64,000 nt of DNA from Pyrocephalus nanus (taxonomy: Eukaryota > Chordata > Aves > Passeriformes > Tyrannidae): assembly GCA_038380795.1 (NCBI GenBank), contig CM076259.1, positions 59,477,938 through 59,541,937 of the forward strand. The letters run 5' to 3'. The notes under the pieces were generated by a model. The model did no database searches. It saw only the letters and a program-made list of their open reading frames with translations, and was not told where the DNA came from. The position numbers and the translations under genes were made by a program. This document shows, in pieces, positions 23,861 to 33,288 of this stretch (within the stretch, counting starts at the first letter, position 1; each line of letters opens with the position of its first letter).

Positions 23861-25939
23861 ACTTCAGCAATCTATTATGCCTTAATAATATTTGCCTGAG
23901 GATTTAACACAATTTTAATTTCAATTTCAAAATTACAGATGTTTGTAGTATTCAGATGCATCAGTCTGACCAAAAATATTATGCCCAATCTCTGCCTCAA
24001 GCCCTTGACCTGAATGAGGTTAGTGACAGGGATATGAATGACTTGAGCAGAAAATGAAACACAAAAGTAGTTTTATCGTGAAGTACAATATTTCTTCTGT
24101 CACTTAAACATTTTTTTTCCTCTCAAAATTACAGGGTAGACTGCAAATCTTCAAGTCTAGCAGCCACTACGACAGCCTAAGTGCCATTTAAAAGAATAAT
24201 AATTTATGAGGCGCCTTGGTAAAATAGCAAAGGTCATAGAGAAGACTCTCCAGGGAGGAGAGGATGACAAAGGTTACAGAGATGACTAAAGACTCGCCTA
24301 CAGGAAGGGATTTTCTTGGAAGGAAGATGTTTTCTTGAAACAGCTTCATCCTACCTAACACACAGTTGCCTCATCCAAATTAACAGTTCACCTTTAAGTT
24401 AGCTATAAAGCATTACTTACAAAATACACTTCTGAAATTCATGGCTTAGCACCTTGGCCTTCCACCCAAGGCCCACTGAGTTGCTGGCAGATGGAGGACA
24501 CTAGCAACTGATTTGATCCCACCTGGGACAACAAACTTGAAAAATCTCTGGAATCTTTGCAAACCAGTCCCCAAATAAATGCTGTCAGCCAATAGCACTT
24601 GCAGACAGACCTCTAACAGACCACCACAGACTGCTGCAGTTTCTCTTAGAAGCAATGGGAAGAGTTGGTACATGAGGAGCCTAAGACACCCAGCTGACAC
24701 ATTGCTCCCGGGCAGTTGTAAATTTGTGCACCAGCCATCAAACTACAAAGCAGTTTAGGCAGCTTTTTCTCGACATAGCTACAGCATTCCTCTCCTTCAG
24801 CTGCCACAAGTACAGGAAAAAAAAAAACAATCAAGGATGAAGACAAGCAGGAACAACTCTTTTTGGCAGAGGTCCACTCTCTGCAGCATCATCTCTGGAC
24901 TCATAAAATACACATTAACTGGTGGGAGAAGCTGGTGCTGCAAACCTGGGGGTAACTGGTGGTGTCGTAGAACATCAGAGTGATAAAGAATTGCTTAACC
25001 TGAAGCCAGCATGCAACACAGGACAACTGTTATCTCTCCAGAAATGTGTGGCCATAAACATTTTGAAAACTGACAGTTTCCAACTGTTCACTGTCAGTTG
25101 TGGGAAGTTTCTGCAGCTGGATCAATGCTGGCACTTGTGGAGGGGGTTAGCACAGCTCTGAAGGGTACAGCTTTTAGTTCGTGTTGGTAAAGAAGAGGTT
25201 AGTGATTGCTTTGAGTAGAACTGATTGTGCTTAATTGCTGTAGAATAACTGCTAGAGCCCATCTTCTTGGTATTTGACCTCCATGCCAGGCCTCCCAGCT
25301 CAGAAAGAGGTATCTGAGAACTGTGTAATAATTCAGGTAGATTATCCTAGGCAGTATTTGCGGACTCTCATCTATTTTCTATGTTAAAATTTCCTGAAGG
25401 GAATGACTCACACAGACATTCATACTATCTTCATTCCCTTGCTCCAGCAGTTCCCGGTCCATCACAACACTTGCTGAAGCCTTTGGCTGGCTGTTCAGAT
25501 CACAGAACATTTTTACAGACCCATAACTGCATGCTGATGACAGCAGAATGTGCCTTTGGGAGAGGGAAGGGCAGAAGGCAAGTGGAAGGTGGGATGCAGA
25601 TGAGCAAGACTCCAATTGTAACAGCCATCTTTTATCCTGCACATCACCTGCAGGAAGGAGGGAATGTTTGCAACAGAAATGTTGAAAACACAACAAATAA
25701 CCCAGGCAATGCCCACTCCCGAGTGACAAATCCACTGGGCATGCTGCCAAGCAGCCCTCCTGAACCTGCCCAATAAAGGGAACCGGCATTTCCAACACGT
25801 GCTTTACCCAACACTGACAGCTGCTTACTCCAGTGCAGCAGCCCACCCTCAGTGCCAAGCCTTGATGGGCTCTGTGTGTGAGGTTTTATACTCTCCTGTG
25901 TTGGTTTTGTATGCTCGGTCTTCCTTTATTAATTTTAAA
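23861..25939. other. Non-coding sequence with long chance frames
   Basis: Includes the longest frame of the window (25379-25858, - strand, 159 codons), which overlaps a 131-codon + frame and an 86-codon - frame. Mutual overlap and lack of any recognised domain argue for chance openness in a locally GC-richer segment. The segment 25500-25940 might alternatively be degraded retroviral sequence leading into the LTR-like start at 25953. I cannot confirm this. Confidence 0.45.
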
Positions 25940-25945
25940 CAGAAT

Positions 25946-26280
25946 GGGGGGGATGTAAATTCACCGTTGGGGATATGTCACTGTTTGCTCAACATGCTCC
26001 ATATACCTTTATTAATTTTGTATTGAATGCTGGATGCTATTTCATTCCAGGGGGAAATCAGGGATAGCAAAAGGTCTTTCCCACAGTAGGACAGCAATGG
26101 GGAAGGGGAGGTTATTTCTCTGTGGGTTTACTTTAAGTGATTTATATGCTTCCATGGGTTTCTAAAGCTGAAGAATTTGAGCTTTCATGAACAGGCAGTT
26201 TCAGGGCCATGACCCCCTGGTCTGAAAGGTTGATTATCTTAATTTAGCATTTATTATTCAAGTCTTATAGCTTACATGAC
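25946..26280 (+). mobile_element. Possible purine tract plus start of an ERV LTR
   Basis: AGAATGGGGGGGA (about 25940-25952) is a G-rich purine run followed directly by TGTAAATTCACCGTTGGGGA. Retroviral polypurine tracts abut the TG that opens the 3' LTR in this way. The words ATGCTCCATATACCTTTATT and CATTCCAGGGGGAAATCAGG that follow look like avian ERVL LTR sequence as I remember it. The 3' boundary, target duplication and internal genes are not identified, and the end given is only a guess. Confidence 0.35.
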
Positions 26281-27877
26281 ACTTTAAAAGTAGCAGATTA
26301 GGCCTCTATATAGTGCAAGATCAGTATATAAAGAGAGAAATTTAAAAGCTTTCAAAATTAAGACTAATTTCCAAGTAAGACTTATTCTTCTACAGTACAA
26401 ACGCATAAACAGTACATGAACAACATAGGTTGTTGTTTGATATACGTTTATAAAGTTTAACTCTTGCCTCATTGCAAAAAATGCTTCTATCTGTGAGAAC
26501 AGCTTGTCAGCCTGTCATTTCCAACACTGCAATTCCCAGCCCCCCAACAAGCTGACACTTGGCTTGGAGCATGCAGGGACACTCAATGCCCTGGACTGCT
26601 GGAGAGGTTGCAGATAGCTCTTTGCTATCTACTTCTAATTCACATACCATAGCATATCCCTTTGTTCATTTCAGCATGTATTTTTACACCCACATTTCTG
26701 CAGTGCTGGGTACAGAGGCTTCTCCACTTGTGAAAACCCCTGAACATGACACGTCTGTCTCCTTCTGCTGACTTTCAGAGTACAAAGTCTGGGAGTTCAC
26801 AGCTCATCTCCATCTCCACCAGCACCTAAAGAATGAAAGCCAGCCTCATGTTCACTGCACAGGGAAATTCAGATTGTGATTCCTTTGTACTGTTGAGTCC
26901 TCTGTAATTCCTTGGTCCAGGGACCTTCTGTGGGAAGGGGACCATGAGGTGAAGCTATTAATGAACAGTAATTTGGAGATAGCTTGCTGTATAAGGAAGG
27001 AAGATGAATAGTCTCTTGGGTGGTCCAAAGCTTTTGTTTACCATTTCTTAGGCAGGTCTGATATGAAGGACATCTGACCAGATAGCAAAAGACCAGTTTT
27101 GCTGATCGGAAGATGCCACAGTAAGATCTATACTTATAAATAAAGACTTCCTGAAGTCTTTATGCTGAACAGTGCCTTATTGAGACTGCTCTGCGTAATG
27201 AACTTCAAAAGGTGAACAGAATTAATTATTTGTTTGAGCAAAGCACATTATACACTTGAAATTATGGACTAGATGGCTCTCACTGCACATGCACAAGTCA
27301 TTCTTTTCCTAAGCTGGTACATGAACTCCTTGTGTGACTGATAGCAAGGGCAGAAAGTTTCTGCACTGCGAAGCACAGTTCCCATTTTGAGCACGAAAAA
27401 GAGCAGAACTGCTTCAATTGAAAAATGAGTGAGGAAAACAGGAGTGAAAGGGGCTAGGGGACTGCAGCTGGCTGTCATGGGCTCTGTAGGTCAGCACTTT
27501 TATACCTGCTGAATACAGCTGGATTTTGAACAAGTGGGAGGTAAAGACGAAGGGCAGGATTTGGAAACTGGCTCATATCCATCCAAGATGATAACGTGCA
27601 ACCCATGGAAAAAGTAATAAATACCAGGTATATGTCACAGCACACAGTGGCAACAGCCTTTAATAAAGGCTAATGCAATGATACTCACCAGCCTCCCTGC
27701 TGTGCCACCAGCAGCCTGGGTGTTCACAGAGAATGAAGGCAGGCAGGCAGGCAAGGAGCAAAGGAAGACAGGCAGCCCTGCCTAACTGTGAGCATCTTGT
27801 TTGGGATCCTCTTACTGACCCCATGTAGGGGTACAGAAGTCAGCTGGTGCTCCAAATCATTTGTCTAGCTCTGTCCT
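26281..27877. other. Unique non-coding sequence
   Basis: No supportable gene (frames at most 70 codons). A (GGCA)4 run lies at about 27738-27753. No other repeat is seen before the solo LTR. Confidence 0.55.
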
Positions 27878-28463
27878 TGTCCTGGTTTCAGCTGGGATAG
27901 AGTTAATTTTCTTCCTAGTATCCAGTAGAATGCTGTGTTTTGGATTTAGTATAAGAACATTAATAACACACTGATGTTTAAGTTGTTGCTAAGTAGTGCT
28001 TACTCTGAGTCAAGGACTTTTCAGGTTCCTGTGCTCTGCCAGTCAGCAGGGGCACAAGAACCTAGGAGGGAGCATGGCCAGGACAGCTGACCCAAATTGC
28101 TTAGAGGGATATTCCATACTATAGAACATCATGCCTAGTATATAAAATGGGGGGAGCTGCCTGGGAGAGGCCAATTGCTTTTGAGAACAGGCCAGGCATT
28201 GGTTAGTGGGTGGTGAGCAACTATATTGTGCATCACCTGTTTTTCTCGGGGTTTGTTTTCTTTTTCTTTTTCATTACAATTATTACTATTATCATCAATA
28301 GTATCGTTAATACTAAATTTTATTTTGCTTCATTTATTACATTGTTCTTACCTCAATCCATATGTTTTGCTATTTTTCTAAATTCTCCTCTCCACAGGGA
28401 GGGATGTTGGGAGATGGGGTGGGTGCACAGTACTTAGTTGCTGCCTGGGGTTAAACCACAGCA
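27878..28463 (+). mobile_element. Solo LTR, avian ERVL-type, with target duplication
   Basis: A complete 586-bp LTR. It opens TGTCCTGGTTTCAGCTGGGA, continues TAGAGTTAATTTTCTTCCTA, AGCATGGCCAGGACAGCTGA, GGATATTCCATACTATAGAA and the TATA box at 28139, and closes GGGGTTAAACCACAGCA. It is flanked by a perfect 5-bp direct repeat, GTCCT at 27873-27877 and 28464-28468. Five base pairs is the duplication size expected of ERVL integrases. With only one LTR and no gag or pol, it is the product of recombination between the two LTRs of a former provirus. Better preserved than the relative at 21433. Confidence 0.95.
28139..28147 (+). promoter_or_regulatory. TATA box of the solo LTR
   Basis: TATATAAAA lies about 260 bp inside the LTR, just downstream of the conserved GATATTCCATAC...CATCAT block. 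This is the U3 promoter position in this LTR family, and transcription would run rightward into R/U5. Whether it is active is unknown. Confidence 0.6.
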
Positions 28464-28665
28464 GTCCTGGGCAAGCTGCAGGTCAGCAGTGGTATTCTGT
28501 GCCCAGTTCCTCTCCAAGTCCTCCAAAAGCAGAAGAGGAACCAGCCAGAGCTACAGTTTCTGTCCTTCACCTTCCTGCAAGCTATCTTGCTCTCTTCTCC
28601 TTTAATGCCACTATTTATGAAACTCTGAAGGCAAATAACATTTAGTCATTGTCTCTCTTTACCCT
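28464..28665. other. Spacer between LTR and CR1
   Basis: About 200 bp with no recognisable feature other than the right copy of the LTR target duplication at its start. Confidence 0.6.
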
Positions 28666-29015
28666 GCAGAAGAGAAGGCTCAAGGCGACCTCATCACAGT
28701 ATTCCAATTCTTAAAGGGCAGCAACGAAGAAGACAGAGGCTCTGTCTTCATGAGGAGACATATTTTAAAGACAAAGGGCAACAGGCAGAAGTTACACCAG
28801 GAGAGGTTTCATCTTCAAATAAATTTCTTATTGTGGGAACAATCAACCACTGAAACAACCTCCCTGGGGATGTGGTAGAGTTCCTGCCTCTGGAGGTTTT
28901 CCAGGTGCAATTGGACAGGGTGCTAGATAACCTCATCTAGACTTCCTTTCCCACAAAAGATTGGGCTGATGATCATTTGAGGTCTCTGCCAATCTCAGTT
29001 GTTATGTGATTCTGT
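28666..29015 (+). mobile_element. CR1 LINE, 5'-truncated 3' part (sense)
   Basis: Begins GCAGAAGAGAAGGCTCAAGG and runs through CTCATCACAGTATTCCAATT, AACAACCTCCCTGGGGATGT, GTGGTAGAGTTCCTGCCTCT, GGAGGTTTTCCAGGTGCAAT and TTGGACAGGGTGCTAGATAA to a single terminal ATGTGATTCTGT. About 350 bp of the 3' region are retained, with no reverse transcriptase. Its 3' end faces that of the next CR1 copy, 110 bp away. Confidence 0.96.
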
Positions 29016-29125
29016 AATTACTTATCCACCCAAATGCTGTTTTTCTGGAGACTTTTTCCCAGAGCTTCCCATTCAGACCTTCAAGGCTGCCCATACCATC
29101 TACTCTTTCCCTCTGAGGCAAAAGT
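29016..29125. other. Spacer between converging CR1 copies
   Basis: 110 bp of unremarkable sequence between the 3' ends of two CR1 insertions in opposite orientation. Confidence 0.6.
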
Positions 29126-29670
29126 TGCCATGGAATAATTTACATTGGAAAGGACCCCTGGGGGTCCTCTGGTCCAACCTGCTGCCTAAAGCAGGTTGCT
29201 CAGGGTCTTTTCCAGTCAGGTTCTGAACACCTTTGAGGCTGGAGATTTCACAGCCTCTCTGAGTAATTTGTGCCAGTGTTTGAACATATTCATGGTGATT
29301 TTTTTCTTCCCTCCAAATATATATTACCAGAATTTCAAATGTTCCAAATTGCGTCTATTGCATCTTTTCCCATCATTGTGCACCTTTGAAAAGAGTCTGA
29401 CTTAGGTTTCCCCTTCCTTTAGATAGTCTTAGACAGCAATAAGATTTCCTAGTGACCTTCCCTTGATCTGAACAGTCCCAGGTCTCTCCACTTCTTCTCA
29501 TATATTCTCTGCTCAAGCTCACTGCAAATGTTGGTGGTCCTCCTTGGGGGCCTTGCTTCAGTCAATCTATGTTTTTCTTGTACTGGGGAGCCCCAAACCA
29601 GACACAATACTTCAGGTGTGATCTCACAACGAGCTGAATGAAGGAAAATTACGTCTTTCCACCAAGCTAG
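29126..29670 (-). mobile_element. CR1 LINE, 5'-truncated 3' part (antisense)
   Basis: On + it starts near TGGAATAATTTACATTGGAA and AGGACCCCTGGGGGTCCTCT, then GGTCCAACCTGCTGCCTAAA, GCAGGTTGCTCAGGGTCTTT, GAACAGTCCCAGGTCTCTCC, GGGGAGCCCCAAACCAGACA and CTTCAGGTGTGATCTCACAA, ending near CCACCAAGCTAG. The GGTCCTCTGGTCCAACC start distinguishes its subfamily from the copies with GATCATC..GTCCAACC. About 545 bp are retained. The frame at 29449-29700 is incidental. Confidence 0.95.
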
Positions 29671-31027
29671 ATCCAGCTGAAAGAGTCCAGGAGGCTGCAA
29701 AGCGCAGAGCTAGAACAAAAAGCCTTACAAATGTGTGCCCAACTGTGAGAAAAATACACTGATTTTTGCTATGAGTGGAATAACACTGAAAAAGGGAGGT
29801 GAAAGTTGGCCACCAAAGCCCAGAGCAGCAGTAGACACACAGGTAAGACTGACCAGCTAGTTGGGGGAGACTGTATAGATACGAGGGGAGAAAGGTAGAT
29901 CAAACCATAATATTTCAGAGCACATAACCACTGAAATACTAGTATGAAGCAGCTACAACTGAGCTTAAATTACTGCCAATCCTAACAGGTATAAAAACAG
30001 GATTTATTTGTCCATTACAGTATAATAAGGAACTGTATCATTCAAAACCAGATTTTCTTAATATCAGTGTAGCATGATTAGACACTGTATAGCATGAACA
30101 GATCATAAAATGGGCCAAAAGAGGTATTAACCAACTGACTGCAGAGGCATTTCTGTAACACAGTATATATATATAAGGAAGACTGCAATCCATGCAACCT
30201 TTGTCAAGAGATTACATATTTGCACCTGCTATCCAGACCACTGGTACCCTGTAAATAAAATAATTCATTGCTTGGCAGAGCTGCATCTCCAATACAGAAT
30301 ACAGCAACCTTCGTTTACCTTGAAATGAGACCAGTAAAAAAAAAGGAAGAACTTCTAAGAGATACCAGGAAGGAAGCATACATGCATGTAGGAGGGAAAA
30401 TAGTGATGTGTCTACCATCTTTTTGTGAGTAACTCCCTCAGGAAGGAGTTATTTTAGTATTAAGACCACGAAGTCTGCCTGAGACATGGTAGCAGTAGTA
30501 AATATAGAGGAAACAACAGTCCAGAGGAGAATTCTTTTATCAGGACTGCAAATTCTGGCTGTACTAATGAAAAAGCAGCTTTGCAAGCATTCCATTACCA
30601 TGTGAGTTTGTTTTTTTTTATGGTGGAAACAGCAGCAAGAATTGAATCCATATCAAGAGCGGATCATAAGGAACAATGGAAAGCAAATCTTGAGTTTCTT
30701 CTTACTTTATTACTGGAGAAAAAGAATGAAGGGTGCTCTTACGTCAGGAACAGTGCTCAAAGCACTGGAGCAGCTGGCAAAAGTTCACGATCAGTTCAGT
30801 AATTTGGGAAATCTGCACACGAAACAGAAATTCTGGTTATCATTTAAGATATTATTCAGATGACTAACACTCCGCCATGGATACTTTTCTGTGGATTTAC
30901 TACCTGGACAAAACTTTCCACGAGTCTCTTCTAGATCAGAAATATTGTCCACTTCTTCCATTTTCCTTGGAGGCAAGGTATTAAAAATGTCAGAAGTTAA
31001 TGAGTTATACAGACTTTGTATTGCTTG
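29671..31027. other. Unique non-coding sequence
   Basis: Short overlapping frames only (at most 93 codons, some crossing the pyrimidine tract at 31028). No repeat body recognised. Confidence 0.55.
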
Positions 31028-31068
31028 TTTTTCTTCTTTTTTTTTTTTCCTTTTTTTCCCCCTCTCTT
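31028..31068 (+). repeat. 41-nt pure pyrimidine tract
   Basis: An uninterrupted C/T run with T12-type and T7 blocks and a final CCCCCTCTCTT. It can adopt triplex or other non-B structure and would also look like a strong polypyrimidine tract for splicing, but the purine after it is G, and no nearby AG is followed by a credible exon. Confidence 0.88.
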
Positions 31069-33257
31069 GCAAGAAGTGTATTCTGATTTCTTTTGGTACT
31101 GGTTTCTTACAGAGATTTATTTATGATAAAGTCTTGTCCTTGACCCAGCAAAATTTATGCAGTGATAGTATCAGACAAACAGTTTTATGCAAAGGGGGAA
31201 GTGATCTTTTGGACCAAATTGCAACAACTCTGGACACAACATGCTTCTAGCAAGGGTAGAAGCACTTGCCACGCTTGTATTTATTTAATCTGATGGGACT
31301 GAGGCCACAAAGTGATTTTTGTGGCTAGGAGAGGCTAACAGCACAACTGAGATTGAAAATTGCTGTCTAATCTTAGACTCGAGAAGAGCGAAGCCACAAT
31401 TCGGAAATACATTGTTTTTTGGACTATGGACTAGAGGAATGAGCAGTGCTTTTGGGGGTTTCACAAAGCTTTTTCTGACTAGAAAAACTGCTAGGATGGA
31501 GATTTGCTTGAGCTTCTTGCTGGCCTCCACTTTCACTCACAGTTGTTGTGTGTCACATAATTAAGCCTGTAGGGGATATGCATGCGTCTTGCCATGCCAA
31601 CATTAAGATACAGTAACGGTCTGCTTGAGAAGAGTGGAGGCTTTCTGGCTATCTATCAGCAGGAATCAGTGAGGACACCTAAGGGATTCTGTGACTCCCT
31701 GTCATTGCAGTAACAAGCAGGCAGATGTCCTTGATGGAAGGGTCATTATTTTTCTGAATAATTTTCCTATCCACAGCACCAGCCAGCTCCCTTTCAGTTT
31801 GGCAAGCTGCTCCTTAGGCAGAAATCAGCCTGACATAAACTTTAAAAACAAAAGTATAATTAGGGTCTGTTGGATTAGGGATGTGTCTTTGCTATGTTAC
31901 CACTGACTTTTGAGCCTGCAATTCCTAGTAAAAAGCTTTCAGCAAAGAAAAACTCGAACAAAATAAAACAACTCCCCCCCCCTCTCCCAAAGCAATCATA
32001 TACTGGGGGTTGTCTTCCAAGGGAAAATCTTCATGGCATCCTTTCACATCTCCGTAACATTGCACACAAAAAGATTGTGCAAAACCAGCCTGTGACCACT
32101 GAACACCAACGAGCAGCAAGAATTCTGTATTGGAATAAATTCTTCACGCATTTTTTCTTGCACAAACACTAAAATTTCGAAGTGTCTGCACTCCAACAAC
32201 TACAGATAGGCAAATTAAGGTGTTTTGAACAAAACAGATTCCTCCTGTGCCTGCAAGTGACTTGTATGTGCATTTGTAATATGCCCTTTGCTAAAGCATC
32301 TGTGTAATGTGCTAATAATGGAAATACTAACAAAATAATGGAAAAGCTGCATGCATAAGCAGCTCTTGTACTGAAGACATGAGTGCAGAGGTCACCTCTG
32401 GAAGGGATGGAGGCTCCAATAGCCTAATCCTAAGGGCCATACTCTCAAAAGAACAGCAGCCATTTGCGCAGCTGAACTTCTGTGTTTGCAAGTAAATGTA
32501 CATATTAAAAATCACAAAAGCAAGAAATAAGGGAGGGATAAAATATCTCATAAAGCATTTCCAAAACCAGGGACGGTCTGCATGTAAGGCAGTATTTTGC
32601 ACCTTACAAACACAAGTGGGGCTCTTCTCTGAAATACAAGCTTCTACTTTTGTACACGCTCTTCAGTTAGACTGAAAACATTAATTTAATTTAATTTAAT
32701 TTTTTAAGCTTTGGAACACATAACCTGTTAAAAAATTAGAAAAGGATTTCCATGGGGTGCAAGGGCATCACAGAGAAAGCCTGAGCCTGTTTTGAGAACT
32801 GGTTCACAAAAGAAATCCTTATACATACTTTGACTACAAGTTTGCAAAGGCGATTCTCCAGATTTCTGCAAGTCATTTCAGGTAAGCATTTCAAAATCAT
32901 ACTATTTCTTTAGATATTCAGGTTTATATACAGCCGGAACTGGAATAACAAGAAAACCTGTTTTGTCTGCTTGGAGTCCGTCACCTTTAAAATCAACTTG
33001 TCAAAAACACTAGTTTCCATCTGCCAACAGCACCACACTATATATTCTGTTTAGAACATATTTTCATGATGTTTCCTACAAGTTTCCAAGTGATGGCTGG
33101 GTCAGCAAGCGCTGGTACAAAACAGCAGCCAGCTGGGTGTGGACTAGATGGCATGTGGACATGAGTCAGGCTAAGGACAGCACTGGAGCCAAAATGGTTG
33201 TGTCTGCCCTGGAAACAAGGCTGTAATTTCTAAAGCATCTGCAGGATACACCCTTGG
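31069..33257. other. Unique non-coding sequence
   Basis: Frames of up to 119 codons overlap on both strands, with no known product. A (TTTAA)4 run lies at about 32680-32702 and a C8 run near 31975. A region of more GC-rich words at 33090-33200 carries no identifiable feature. Confidence 0.55.
32680..32702 (+). repeat. (TTTAA)4 microsatellite
   Basis: ATTTA pentamers in tandem, running into a T run. A short AT-rich simple repeat. Confidence 0.85.

Positions 33258-33286
<29 letters not shown>
33258..33286 (+). repeat. (A)29 homopolymer
   Basis: Twenty-nine A residues. The seven bases after it, GGAAACA (33287-33293), also occur at 33211-33217. The roughly 69-bp piece ending in the A tract therefore sits between short direct repeats, which could be a tiny retroposition footprint or chance. 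Confidence 0.92.

Positions 33287-33288
<2 letters not shown>

Noticed and set aside
25379..25858. 159-codon open frame on the - strand, the longest in the window
   Set aside because: It overlaps open frames in other registers on both strands and has no recognisable domain or exon boundaries. It looks like chance openness or degraded retroviral sequence.
31028..31068. Pyrimidine tract as part of a splice acceptor
   Set aside because: No nearby AG is followed by a recognisable coding exon, so the tract alone does not support an exon.
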